Of a DNA stretch of 64,000 bases, positions 7,918-15,803 are shown piece by piece; position 1 is the first letter of the stretch; every line of letters starts with the position of its first letter. The stretch is from an uncultured Sulfurovum sp. Lineage in GTDB: Bacteria > Campylobacterota > Campylobacteria > Campylobacterales > Sulfurovaceae. Position numbers and translations under genes: made by a program. Below the pieces are notes generated by a model. It searched no databases. It saw only the letters and a program-made list of their open reading frames with translations, and had not been told where the DNA came from. The DNA lies in NCBI GenBank assembly GCA_902727915.1, contig CACVAU010000079.1:14066-78065 (forward strand), written 5' to 3'.

Positions 7918-8092
7918 TCGGCTTTTCTTTAGAGAAAGATTTTTGGTTACTTTTTAAAGTATATTTTATGTTAAAGAAACAAAACAAATGAAAAACTATG
8001 TTGTTACTGAAGCATTGAAGGAATACTTGAACGAGAGAAAACAGAAAACACTTCTTGAAGATATTTTAAGTATCATGGGTTCTGTTCATTAG
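7918..8092 (+). pseudogene. Remnant of a RHH antitoxin gene with its promoter
   Basis: 7919-7965 resembles the promoter region of the intact antitoxin at 15133 (GGCTTTTCTTT...TTTTTAAAGTATAT). Directly after it, 7967-8092 reads YVKETKQMKNYVVTEALKEY then LNERKQKTLLEDILSIMG, matching AKETKQKKSHIVAEALEEYM and KKREQKKLVKDALSLIG of that antitoxin. The start codon region and N-terminal DNA-binding strand are missing and no toxin follows. A 34-residue open frame remains from 7988 to 8092, but it lacks a DNA-binding half. This is the main content of the 346-base gap 7875-8221. Confidence 0.75.
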
Positions 8093-8139
8093 TCATCGTA
8101 TCCAAGTTTATATAGGGAGTTAAAGTATAAGTTCTTTTG

Positions 8140-8197
8140 ATGAATCTTGTATGAATTTTGTTTTTTTCATATAAAATTCATCAAATTTTTCTATAAT
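8140..8197 (+). promoter_or_regulatory. Candidate promoter with two TTCAT-N6-TTCAT sites
   Basis: Two 16-base elements face each other: ATGAA-N6-ATGAA at 8140-8155 (the reverse complement) and TTCAT-N6-TTCAT at 8166-8181. Half-sites are 11 bases apart, the spacing typical of OmpR/PhoB-family regulators. A TATAAT box follows at 8192-8197, 28 bases before the porin start, with no good -35, as expected for an activated promoter. The same paired element occurs at 11750-11809. Assignment to the regulator encoded at 11029-11700 is inferred. Confidence 0.55.
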
Positions 8198-8224
8198 AAT
8201 TATTAAAAAAGGAAAAAATAAGTG

Positions 8225-9172
8225 ATGAAGTATCTTTTTGTGATCTTATTATCTTTTTCATTGACTTATGCGAAAGAGCCTAAAGATTATGGTTGGAACA
8301 TTCCCAATACCCCTGTTTATGTAGGAGGTTATGTTGATGCAGTTTATGATGAAAGCAACGAAGAGAACTTTCTTTTTGATGACATTGCCCTTTTAGTTTC
8401 AGCAAGTACTGAACGTTTTGATTTTTTAAGTGAAGTAGAAATTTCTCATTTAGCATTGGATGGGAAGAGTGATAACAATACAAATCTACGTGTTAATATG
8501 GAGCGTTTACAAGTAACTTATCATTTGAATAATAAGCAACGTTTAACTCTTGGACGCTTTAATTCTGACATTGGGTATTGGAATCAGACATTGGTTAATA
8601 TCTTGCAAGATTCAACAACTTATCCACATATGATAAAACATCTTTTCCCTAAAGCAACCACAGGCTTAATGTATCAAAATAGTTTAAACAGTGAAGATTC
8701 ATATAGCATAATGCTTCAGAATAATAAAGATATAGGTTTAGAAGATGATAGTATTGTGGTAGACAGACATATGGCAATAAATTATGAAAAAGCTTATGAT
8801 GATTTCTCTTGGCGAGTGGCAGGAGGATTTTACCGAGAGCTGGATGGTTCTGAAGCAGGTTATGCTGGATTAGCATTTGAGTATGAATTGGATGACTTTA
8901 GTATACAAAGTGAACTCTTTACGCAACAGAGTAAAGGCTTGAGTAAACCATACAGTGTGTATATTCAGCCTGTATGGTATTATGATGATAAGCAAAGTGT
9001 GGTTTTACGATTAGAACGTTATAAAGATGAGGTGCTAAATGCGAATGAGGGTATTGTTTTACTAGGGTATGCCTATAGACCATGGTCAAATATGGCATTA
9101 AAAGGTGAGTATGTTTATCATACTAAGGAGCCATTAAATCGTTTTGTTTATTCTGTATCGGTGATGTTCTAA
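8225..9172 (+). CDS. Outer-membrane beta-barrel (porin-like) protein
   Basis: A signal peptide (MKYLFVILLSFSLTYAKE, cleavage after YA) precedes about 298 residues of alternating polar/hydrophobic strands ending in the outer-membrane sorting signal YSVSVMF with C-terminal Phe. Strands such as LTLGRFNSDIGYW and FSWRVAGGFYREL look like a 12-16 strand barrel. I do not recognise a specific porin family; a substrate-selective porin or DUF-type barrel is possible. The ATG at 8225 is chosen, with GTG at 8222 as alternative; AAGGAA lies upstream. It overlaps the next gene by one base (TAATG) and leads an operon with a periplasmic binding-like protein and a histidine kinase, so it may admit or sense the same ligand. 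Confidence 0.7.
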   Translation: MKYLFVILLSFSLTYAKEPKDYGWNIPNTPVYVGGYVDAVYDESNEENFLFDDIALLVSASTERFDFLSEVEISHLALDGKSDNNTNLRVNMERLQVTYHLNNKQRLTLGRFNSDIGYWNQTLVNILQDSTTYPHMIKHLFPKATTGLMYQNSLNSEDSYSIMLQNNKDIGLEDDSIVVDRHMAINYEKAYDDFSWRVAGGFYRELDGSEAGYAGLAFEYELDDFSIQSELFTQQSKGLSKPYSVYIQPVWYYDDKQSVVLRLERYKDEVLNANEGIVLLGYAYRPWSNMALKGEYVYHTKEPLNRFVYSVSVMF

Positions 9173-9591
9173 TGATACGGCTATGGATACTCTCTATAGG
9201 TTTCATGGTATCGCTTCAAGCACAAGAATTATTTATTGTGACCGATAAAGGTTTTCAAGAAGGGAATATAACGATTCAAGAGGTGAAAGAGATTTTTCTA
9301 GGAAAAAAACGTTTTATTAATGGCAAGAAAATTTTAGTGATGAATTATGAATTTAATCATAGTGTACGACGTTGTTTTGAAAAAACTGTTTTAAAGAAAA
9401 GTGTGAGAAGCATAGAGCGTTATTGGCAAAAAGCGTATTATAAAGGGTTGCGTCCACCTAAAATTGTTAAATCTGAAGAGATGCTTTTTTCCTACATGCA
9501 AGAAGTTCAACCTTCCATTGGGTATATTGAAAAAACTGATAATTTAGCAGCGTATCTTAAAGTGCTTTTTACCATTGAGTGTAAGTTATGA
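9172..9591 (+). CDS. Phosphate-binding-protein-like periplasmic protein (PstS-like fold, short)
   Basis: A 139-residue exported protein with signal peptide MIRLWILSIGFMVSLQAQ. It then resembles the short 'phosphate ABC transporter substrate-binding domain' proteins: ITIQEVKEIFLGKKRFINGKKILVMNYE, the VRRCFEKTVL helix, RYWQKAYYKG and the late SIGYIEK motif. It is about half the length of a true PstS, so it probably serves as a sensor or accessory protein rather than a transporter subunit; no permease genes are nearby. It is sandwiched between the barrel gene (1-base overlap) and the kinase gene (4-base ATGA overlap), suggesting that it presents a ligand to the kinase. The ligand, whether phosphate or another oxyanion, is unknown. 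Confidence 0.65.
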   Translation: MIRLWILSIGFMVSLQAQELFIVTDKGFQEGNITIQEVKEIFLGKKRFINGKKILVMNYEFNHSVRRCFEKTVLKKSVRSIERYWQKAYYKGLRPPKIVKSEEMLFSYMQEVQPSIGYIEKTDNLAAYLKVLFTIECKL

Positions 9592-11048
9592 TAAAAACTT
9601 TATGGTGTAATTTTTCAGATACTTATAGAATATTTATAAGCATGTTGCTACTAATTTTAACCATTCAGCTTGGAACACTGTTGTATATTTGGACTTTTAA
9701 ATCAGAAGTTCTTTTAGAAAAAGAGCGACAAAGCTTAAAGCATCAACTTGAGAGCAATGCCAAACGTTTATCAGAGCATTTTACACACTTACAAAAAGAG
9801 TTAGAGTTTTTAGCTATTTTAGAAGTTATGGATGATGTTCTTGCTAATGATGTTGACAAGCGTATAGGTATTCTTTTGGAGAAAAAAGCCAAGGATTTAG
9901 GGGAAGGTATTGGTTTTTTTGCTTATAAGAGTGGAGAGAAAGTTGTTGCTTCCTCTCAGGAACATTATGTTCATGAAGATTCTTTAATCTTTACAGCACC
10001 TATTGTTGCTTCATTTGAAAAAGAAAAGATATTAGGAGAATTGGTTTTACTATATCCTTATAAAAATTTAATGGATTTAAAAGTTGATAATCCTCATCAG
10101 AAATTATGGTTAGAAGCAGAAGAGCTTAAGAAAAAATTTGATTTATTGAATGAAAAAGAGAGTATCGTTGTATTTCAGAGCTTAGAAGGTAAATTAAAGG
10201 GGTGGACTTTATTTTTATCACATGAAAAAGTGGATGCGTTTGTTTCTATTCGTCAGATACAGCGTATTATACTTTGGGGATTTCTACTCTCTTTGATGCT
10301 TATTTTATTTGTGGTTTTTGTCCTTTATAGGAAGCAAATAGGAATTTTAGAACATACCGAAGAAGCTTTAGAACTAAAACGGACTTTTCTATCTACTATG
10401 TCTCATGAACTACGTACTCCATTAGGATCGATTTTAAGTTTAACACAGCATCTGATGACCAGTTCTCAGTTAAATGAGGGAGGTGTTGTGATGTTAAATA
10501 AAATAGAGAGTGCCTCGGAACACCTACTTTCCATGATAAATAATCTTTTACAGCTTTCTAAACTGGAGTCAAACAGTATGCATGTTGAGGAAATAAGAGT
10601 AGATATGATTGTTGTCATAGAAGAAATTATTGAGATGCTTGAACCTCTAATTGATGAAAAAGATTTGCATTTAGAGAAGCAACTACTTGAGGGAGAAGAG
10701 TTTATTGTTACTGATGTTAATCTTTTTAGACAAGTGATTATGAATTTGTTGTCCAATGCCATTAAGTTCACCCATGAAGGAAGCATAAGTATTGTGTTAA
10801 CACAAGAGAACGAAGCATTTGTATTAACCATAAAAGATACAGGCATAGGCATTGCCTTAGACAAACAAGCATCACTTTTTTCAGAGTTTTATCAAGCACA
10901 TATGGGTAAAGAAGAGATTAAACACAGTACAGGTTTGGGTTTGGCTCTTAGTCAAAAGGTTGCCAAACTGATTAAGGGTGAGATTGGTATAAAGAGTGAG
11001 GGTAGAGGGAAAGGCTGTGAAGCCACATTTAGGTTTTCTTCACTTTAA
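9588..11048 (+). CDS. Membrane sensor histidine kinase
   Basis: A 486-residue inner-membrane kinase. Membrane segments lie at residues about 15-36 and about 228-248 and enclose a periplasmic sensor of roughly 190 residues, probably Cache-like. HisKA carries the phosphoacceptor His273 in STMSHELRTP. The ATPase domain has the N box (MNLLSNAIKF), G1 (DTGIGI) and G2 (STGLGLAL). No HAMP or receiver domain is evident. Third gene of the operon with the barrel and binding-like proteins, by ATGA overlap. Its 3' end overlaps the convergent response regulator gene by 20 bases, so the two partners form a tail-to-tail pair. The partner assignment rests on this position. Confidence 0.88.
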   Translation: MIKTLWCNFSDTYRIFISMLLLILTIQLGTLLYIWTFKSEVLLEKERQSLKHQLESNAKRLSEHFTHLQKELEFLAILEVMDDVLANDVDKRIGILLEKKAKDLGEGIGFFAYKSGEKVVASSQEHYVHEDSLIFTAPIVASFEKEKILGELVLLYPYKNLMDLKVDNPHQKLWLEAEELKKKFDLLNEKESIVVFQSLEGKLKGWTLFLSHEKVDAFVSIRQIQRIILWGFLLSLMLILFVVFVLYRKQIGILEHTEEALELKRTFLSTMSHELRTPLGSILSLTQHLMTSSQLNEGGVVMLNKIESASEHLLSMINNLLQLSKLESNSMHVEEIRVDMIVVIEEIIEMLEPLIDEKDLHLEKQLLEGEEFIVTDVNLFRQVIMNLLSNAIKFTHEGSISIVLTQENEAFVLTIKDTGIGIALDKQASLFSEFYQAHMGKEEIKHSTGLGLALSQKVAKLIKGEIGIKSEGRGKGCEATFRFSSL

Positions 11049-11700
11049 ATCCAACCCCTCGAACAGTTTCAATAATACTTGAAGCTGTTCCCAGTTTCTT
11101 ACGAAGGTTTTTAATGTGTGCATCTACCAAATTACTAGAACGAAAAGAGTCAAAGTCACGGTTTAGATGTTCATTGATTTGATAACGGGTTAAGACCACA
11201 TTTTGGTTTAGGAGTAAAAACTCTAAGAGTTCAAATTGTTTTTTAGAAAGGGTTACGGTTTCATCGTCAACAAAAACTTCGTGGGTTGAGAGGTCAATGG
11301 AGAAGTTGTCTATGTTGATTTGTGATTGCTTCTGACGGCTGTCACGACGTAAAAGTACCCGTACCCGTGCCATAAGCTCAATGTTTGAAAAAGGTTTTTG
11401 CATATAGTCATCAGCTCCAGCATCAAGGGCTTCTACTTTCTCTACAGCTTCTCCTTTAGAAGAGAGTAGTAAGACAGGGGTATTGTCCATGTAAGTTTCT
11501 CGTTGTTTTTTTAAAAACTCTACACCACTACCATCAGGTAACATCCAATCCAGAATGATTAAATCATAATTTTGTTGTTCTAATGCAGCATTGCCTTCTT
11601 CTAAAGTGTAGGCTACTTGAACAGAAAAATTGGTGTCTATGAGCAGTTTTTTAAGTCCAAAAACAAGTTCTTCGTTGTCATCGATAATGAGTATGTGCAT
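11029..11700 (-). CDS. OmpR/PhoB-family response regulator
   Basis: A 223-residue regulator. The receiver domain has the acidic pair Asp7-Asp8, phosphoacceptor Asp51 in LIILDWMLPDG, Ser80 and Lys102 in MQKPFS. The C-terminal winged helix (about 128-223) shows LSKKQFELLEFLLLNQNVVLTR in shortened form and the ending VRGVGFKVK typical of OmpR-type DNA binding. It is transcribed away from the fccA-like gene; the 153-base intergenic region holds two TTCAT-N6-TTCAT elements. Likely activated by the kinase encoded tail-to-tail with it, and likely controlling both the barrel operon and the sulfide dehydrogenase genes; the regulon is inferred from shared sites. Confidence 0.88.
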   Translation of the reverse strand: MHILIIDDNEELVFGLKKLLIDTNFSVQVAYTLEEGNAALEQQNYDLIILDWMLPDGSGVEFLKKQRETYMDNTPVLLLSSKGEAVEKVEALDAGADDYMQKPFSNIELMARVRVLLRRDSRQKQSQINIDNFSIDLSTHEVFVDDETVTLSKKQFELLEFLLLNQNVVLTRYQINEHLNRDFDSFRSSNLVDAHIKNLRKKLGTASSIIETVRGVGFKVKKT

Positions 11701-11749
11701 TTTTTCTTTTCCCTATATATTTTGCTAAAAATAATTATACTTTACTTTA

Positions 11750-11809
11750 ATGAACTTTTTATGAAAAAAAAATCTTGTGCTAAATTTAAAAAATTCATAA
11801 AAAATTCAT
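11750..11809. promoter_or_regulatory. Divergent control region with two TTCAT-N6-TTCAT sites
   Basis: Between the response-regulator gene and the fccA-like gene, ATGAA-N6-ATGAA (11750-11765) and TTCAT-N6-TTCAT (11794-11809) form the same inverted arrangement found at 8140-8181. Half-site spacing is exactly 11 bases in all four elements. The second element ends 44 bases before the fccA-like ATG. This placement suits an activator at the fcc promoter and possible autoregulation of the regulator gene. Confidence 0.5.
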
Positions 11810-11853
11810 ATAGTCAATAGATAATACAGAAAATTAATTCACAGGAGTCATGT

Positions 11854-12876
11854 ATGAAAATAGAAAGTAAGTCTCTTTTGGCTGGTTACAGTTTAACCCT
11901 TTGCTTTGCTTTAGTAGGTTGTGGAGGAGGGAGTAATTCTTCAAGCTCAACCGACAATGCTAATGATACAGAAACGACAAAGTCTACCTATAGTGTTTCA
12001 GGTACAGTCCCAGGTACACTGATAGAAGCTTTTTGTAAAGATGGAAGTTACTATAAAGTTAATTCAACTAAGAATGGTACCACAAGTCATCCTTTTAGTA
12101 TAACGCTTCCCTCTGATATGGATTGTAAATTTATAATGACCACCAATGAAGATGATGTTGATACTAGTAAACATATTGTTACGCCATTACTGTTGAATGA
12201 TGGGACAACAACATCCAGTTATTTTCAACTTTCTAATGATTTAGAATTGGGTCATGTTGCATTACCGATGACAGGTTCAGGTGTTCAAACACCTTTAACG
12301 GTTAGTGCTTCTAAAGAGAGTGTTGAAGTGCATGAGTTTTCCTATGATCCTTTAGATACGGATAATGATGGTACGCCAAATGTGTATGAAGATGATGATA
12401 ATGATGGTGTCACTAATATCCATGATGAAGATGATGATGGTGATGGAATAGCAGATAGTAAAGATGAGGATTATAATAATGATACTGATGGTGATGGTAT
12501 AGAGAATCGTTACGATTCAGATGATGATAATGATGAACTTCATGATAAAGACGACGATGATGATGATAATGATGGGGTTAAAGATTCAGAGGATGAGGAT
12601 TTTGACGATAAAAAGGATAATAGTAGGATTGTAGTATTACCCATTACTTATAAAGAAAATGCAGGTCAATTACTGGGATCACAATGTGCACAATGTCATG
12701 GAACCAATGGGGTTTCAGTGAACAGTTGGGACAGCATTGCTGGTGAAAGTAATTTAGCCAGTGAGATTTTTGAAGATGATGAACCTATTATGTCAGCTCA
12801 AGCACATGGATATACAAGTGAAGAGATTACACTTATCGGTAACTGGCTCAAAACACTTAGTAAAACAGAAGATTAG
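11854..12876 (+). CDS. Lipoprotein monoheme cytochrome c with thrombospondin type-3 repeats (FccA-like)
   Basis: A 340-residue exported lipoprotein. The signal ends in a lipobox (ALVGCGGG) with a Ser-rich linker. A beta domain follows to about residue 165. Residues about 168-253 are Asp/Asn-rich repeats (DTDNDG, DDNDGV, DDDGDG, DTDGDG) of the calcium-binding thrombospondin type-3 kind. The C-terminal 75 residues form a class I cytochrome c with CAQCH (residues about 278-282) and a downstream Met. The next gene, 10 bases on, is an FccB-like flavoprotein, so this is the likely heme subunit of a flavocytochrome c sulfide dehydrogenase. The usual FccA is only a small cytochrome; the lipid anchor and calcium-binding stalk are unusual. 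A TTCAT-repeat control region precedes it, and AGGAG lies upstream of the start. Confidence 0.82.
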   Translation: MKIESKSLLAGYSLTLCFALVGCGGGSNSSSSTDNANDTETTKSTYSVSGTVPGTLIEAFCKDGSYYKVNSTKNGTTSHPFSITLPSDMDCKFIMTTNEDDVDTSKHIVTPLLLNDGTTTSSYFQLSNDLELGHVALPMTGSGVQTPLTVSASKESVEVHEFSYDPLDTDNDGTPNVYEDDDNDGVTNIHDEDDDGDGIADSKDEDYNNDTDGDGIENRYDSDDDNDELHDKDDDDDDNDGVKDSEDEDFDDKKDNSRIVVLPITYKENAGQLLGSQCAQCHGTNGVSVNSWDSIAGESNLASEIFEDDEPIMSAQAHGYTSEEITLIGNWLKTLSKTED

Positions 12877-12886
12877 GATAAAAAAG

Positions 12887-14140
12887 ATGAAAAAAGTAAA
12901 TTCAAATTCAAGAAGAGATTTCATGAAGTTTTTGGGGCTTGGCTCTTTAGCAGCTGTTGTGCCTACGGTTTCCAGTGCAGCAACCATACCTCATGTGGTG
13001 GTTGTAGGAGGTGGTTTCGCTGGAGCTACTTGTGCTAAATACTTAAAGATGTGGGGTGGAACTTCGGTGGATGTAACGGTTATCGAAGCAAATGCTACTT
13101 ATGTATCACCCATTTTAAGTAACTTGGTACTGAATGGTCAAAAAACAACGAGTGATTTGTCCTTTACCTATGGAAGTTACAGTTCCAAATATGGAATTAA
13201 CATGCTACACAGTACGGTAAATGCTGTTGATAAAACGAATCAAATACTGACCCTTGCCAATGGTAACAGGGTTAAGTATGATAAATTGCTATTAGCACCA
13301 GGCATTGACTTTATAAAAACCAATGACTATGACATCACTAAAGTTCCTCACGCTTGGAAAGCAGGAAAGCAGACCAATCTTCTTAAAGCACAAATAGATG
13401 CAATGCAAGATGGTGATACGTTTACCATGACCATTCCATCAGCACCTTACCGTTGTCCTCCTGGCCCTTATGAGAGAGCATGTGTGGTGGCTGATTATTT
13501 AAAAAATACCAAGGGACATACTAATTCTAAAGTAGTCGTTTTAGATGCGAATTCAAAAATTATTGTTGAGGAAGAGACTTTTGCTGCCAAATTTACAGAA
13601 TATGGTGTAGAGTACAAAGCAAGTACAACCGTGACAAATGTAGATGACACAAGTAAAACCGTAACGTATACGGAAGCAGGTAGTTCAAAAACATTAGCCT
13701 CAACGGTATTAAATGTCATACCAAATCAAAAAGCAGCACCTGTTATCTTTACAGCTGGTGTAAACTCTGGAAACTGGGCTCCTATTAATCCATTGAGTTA
13801 TGAGTCTGTGGTGGCAAGTGGTATTTATGTTATTGGTGATTCACAAGCTACAGGTCAACCAAAAGCTGGACATATTGGAAATTCTGAAGCCAAGATATGT
13901 GCTGATGCTATTTTACGAACATTGAATGGTCAAGCACTTTATACCTCACCTAAAACAAATTCTGCTTGTTATAGTCCAACTTCAGCAACAGAAGCTTCAT
14001 GGTTGACAGGGGTCTTCAAGTACGATGTAGATACCCAAACCATGGTTTCGGCTAATGGAGCATCTGGGGCTTCATCTACAGCAAATTACCCAAAAATGTT
14101 TAACTGGTCGGGTAACCTTTTTGCTGATACTTTTGCGTAA
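12887..14140 (+). CDS. fccB: Flavocytochrome c sulfide dehydrogenase flavoprotein subunit (FccB/SoxF-like)
   Basis: A 417-residue flavoprotein that oxidises sulfide and passes electrons to cytochrome c in the periplasm. A twin-arginine signal (NSRRDFMKFLGLGSLAAVV) is followed by the FAD-binding VVVVGGGFAGATCAKYL motif, the Cys-bearing CPPGPYERACVVADYL segment typical of FCSD flavoproteins, and a later FAD motif GIYVIGDSQ. The C-terminal FCSD flavin-binding region contains the second conserved-type cysteine (NSACYSP). An open frame extends upstream to 12761, but the ATG at 12887 lies directly before the Tat signal and just after the preceding stop, so it is the true start. It forms an operon with the anchored cytochrome. 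Confidence 0.88.
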   Translation: MKKVNSNSRRDFMKFLGLGSLAAVVPTVSSAATIPHVVVVGGGFAGATCAKYLKMWGGTSVDVTVIEANATYVSPILSNLVLNGQKTTSDLSFTYGSYSSKYGINMLHSTVNAVDKTNQILTLANGNRVKYDKLLLAPGIDFIKTNDYDITKVPHAWKAGKQTNLLKAQIDAMQDGDTFTMTIPSAPYRCPPGPYERACVVADYLKNTKGHTNSKVVVLDANSKIIVEEETFAAKFTEYGVEYKASTTVTNVDDTSKTVTYTEAGSSKTLASTVLNVIPNQKAAPVIFTAGVNSGNWAPINPLSYESVVASGIYVIGDSQATGQPKAGHIGNSEAKICADAILRTLNGQALYTSPKTNSACYSPTSATEASWLTGVFKYDVDTQTMVSANGASGASSTANYPKMFNWSGNLFADTFA

Positions 14141-14165
14141 GAATGAGGCTCATAGCATAAAGTTT

Positions 14166-14224
14166 CGACCCTATGGGGTCGGAGAATGATAGTAATTCTT
14201 GATGAACTTCTTAAATTTAAGTTC
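14166..14224. other. Two inverted repeats in the fccB-DUF2202 gap
   Basis: CGACCC-TAT-GGGGTCG (14166-14181) could form a GC-rich hairpin after fccB, but no T-run follows, so it is only a weak terminator candidate. A second inverted repeat, GAACTT at 14204-14209 and AAGTTC at 14219-14224, could be an operator for the downstream gene. Neither is firmly assignable. Confidence 0.3.
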
Positions 14225-14288
14225 AAGTTAACAGAAAGCTAATACTTCTATAGTATAGTGGTTGAAATTTTAAGCAATAGGATTAGCA

Positions 14289-15014
14289 ATGAAACACAAC
14301 CTTTTAAGCATACTGCTTATATCAGCTATTTTTTTGGGATTTACGGCTTGTAACAGTGACAGTAAACCTGCTAATAGTACAAATGATGATTATACTAGCC
14401 AAACACAAGAAGAAGAAAACATCCCTGCTACGGTAACGGAAGCACTTACTTCAGAAGTATCAACACTTAGCCCAGAGCTAAAAGATTCCATAACCTACAT
14501 GTACAATGAAGAGAAGTTGGCAAAAGATATTTACTTAAATTTATATAAAGTACAACCCTTACAACAACTCTATAACATTGCGAGTAAATCAGAAGTGAAA
14601 CATGAGTCTGCTGTGAATGATTTGGCAATTAAATACGATTTAAACATTACACTTTATCCTGATACAGAAGAGCCTTATGATAAGAAGTCATTAGAGGATT
14701 ATGGCAGTGGTGAGTACCCTGTTGTAGCCATTCAAGAACTCTATGACACGCTTTATGCAAAAGGCATACAATCAAAACAAGATGCTTTTGAAGTGGGTTG
14801 TATGGTAGAAGTAACAGACATTGATGATTTAGATAAATACATGTTACAAGCCACAGCTTCTAATGCTTCAGATGTTTACACCGTATTTGATTTTTTACGT
14901 GAAGGAAGCTATAAACACTATTGGGCATTTGATAAAGGTTTAAAAAACATGGGTGTAAGTGATGGTTGTTGTTCTTTAGGAACAAGTTATTGTCATCCTG
15001 AGTATCCTCAATAG
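14289..15014 (+). CDS. DUF2202 (ferritin-like) lipoprotein
   Basis: A 241-residue exported protein with a lipoprotein signal (LGFTACNSD). The mature part matches DUF2202, a four-helix ferritin-like family: LKDSITYMYNEEKLAKDIYLNLY, then SEVKHESAVNDLA, later EVGCMVEVTDIDDLDKYM and YKHYWAFDKGL. Glu/His pairs such as EEKLAKD and KHE could bind a di-metal centre. It ends in a Cys-rich tail (GCCSLGTSYCHPEYP). It lies downstream of the sulfide dehydrogenase pair with its own short upstream region. A role in metal or redox handling in the periplasm is possible but not shown by the sequence. Confidence 0.78.
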   Translation: MKHNLLSILLISAIFLGFTACNSDSKPANSTNDDYTSQTQEEENIPATVTEALTSEVSTLSPELKDSITYMYNEEKLAKDIYLNLYKVQPLQQLYNIASKSEVKHESAVNDLAIKYDLNITLYPDTEEPYDKKSLEDYGSGEYPVVAIQELYDTLYAKGIQSKQDAFEVGCMVEVTDIDDLDKYMLQATASNASDVYTVFDFLREGSYKHYWAFDKGLKNMGVSDGCCSLGTSYCHPEYPQ

Positions 15015-15073
15015 TAAGTAGTGTTATCCTTTAAATGTGAAAGTCCTTTTAGGCTTTTCTTTGATAGAGAAAT

Positions 15074-15102
15074 TTGACAAATTATTTTTTAAAGTATATA
15101 CT
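15074..15102 (+). promoter_or_regulatory. Consensus promoter and palindromic operator of the toxin-antitoxin operon
   Basis: TTGACA (15074-15079), a 17-base spacer and TATACT (15097-15102) form a near-perfect sigma-70 promoter. The -10 is embedded in the perfect palindrome AGTATATACT (15093-15102), and a second half AGTATAT occurs at about 15114-15120. This suits autorepression by the RHH antitoxin. A degraded copy of this region lies at 7919-7965. Confidence 0.7.
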
Positions 15103-15132
15103 GTATTAAATAAAGTATATAAAGGAATAAAA

Positions 15133-15375
15133 ATGACAACATCAGATTATAAAAAAGAATTATACTCTTTACCTGTTGAGATAGTGAATGAATTAGTTGC
15201 TTATGCTAAAGAGACAAAGCAAAAGAAAAGTCACATTGTTGCTGAAGCATTGGAAGAGTATATGAAAAAAAGAGAACAGAAAAAACTTGTAAAAGATGCT
15301 TTGAGTCTGATAGGTTTTGCAAAAGGTCCAATTCCTGACATACAAGAGATAAAAGCCAATAGGTATGATATATGA
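15133..15375 (+). CDS. Ribbon-helix-helix antitoxin
   Basis: An 80-residue protein. The N-terminal strand YKKELYSLPVEIVNELVAYA followed by the helix KKSHIVAEALEEYMKKRE is the RHH/CopG-type DNA-binding fold. The polar C-terminus (PIPDIQEIKANRYDI) would wrap the toxin. The ATG at 15133 follows AAAGGAATAAAA; an in-frame upstream methionine at 15037 lies before the promoter and is rejected. It overlaps the PIN toxin gene by four bases (ATGA), the standard coupling of antitoxin and toxin. It probably represses its own promoter at the AGTATATACT palindrome. Confidence 0.85.
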   Translation: MTTSDYKKELYSLPVEIVNELVAYAKETKQKKSHIVAEALEEYMKKREQKKLVKDALSLIGFAKGPIPDIQEIKANRYDI

Positions 15376-15803
15376 TTAGAGTTTTTTTAGATGCAAATAT
15401 TTTAATAGATATTACATATGATTCTCGTCCTTTTTCAAAAGAGAGTAGTGCGATGTTTTCTCATGTAGTTCAAAATTTAGATAAGTTTGAACTCTATACT
15501 TCATGTGATTTACTGACAACAGTTTATTTCGTTTTACGAAAACAATTTGATAATAAAACTATATTAGAAAAAATAAAAATTATGAATCAAGTTATAACTG
15601 TCATTGAGTTTGGAAATCAAGAGGTAGACGAAGCCATCTATTTAATGGAAAAGAATGAAAAGTTTTTTGACTTAGAAGATACCATACAGTTTGTAATGGC
15701 ACGAAAAGTGCGTTGTGACTACATAGTGACTAATAACAAAGGCTTTCATAGTCATGAAGTTCCTTTACTTTCTAGTGAAAAAGCACTTGAACTCTTTAGT
15801 TAA
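15372..15803 (+). CDS. PIN-domain toxin (VapC-like ribonuclease)
   Basis: A 143-residue PIN nuclease. Asp7 lies in VFLDANILIDI, a second acidic residue is Asp46 in TSCDLLTT, and a third cluster is DLEDTIQ (100-106). The usual late VTN-D-F motif reads VTNNKGF, with Asn at the fourth position, so activity may be tuned or use other acidic residues. PIN toxins cleave tRNA or rRNA at specific sites. It is translationally coupled to the upstream RHH antitoxin. Its end overlaps the convergent helicase gene by four bases, so there is no terminator between them. Confidence 0.85.
   Translation: MIRVFLDANILIDITYDSRPFSKESSAMFSHVVQNLDKFELYTSCDLLTTVYFVLRKQFDNKTILEKIKIMNQVITVIEFGNQEVDEAIYLMEKNEKFFDLEDTIQFVMARKVRCDYIVTNNKGFHSHEVPLLSSEKALELFS

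Noticed and set aside
12761..12886. Longer N-terminus of the FccB-like protein
   Set aside because: This stretch overlaps the cytochrome gene in another frame; the Tat signal starts just after the ATG at 12887.
15037..15132. Longer N-terminus of the RHH antitoxin
   Set aside because: It would lie on top of a consensus promoter; the ATG at 15133 has a good ribosome binding site and normal family length.
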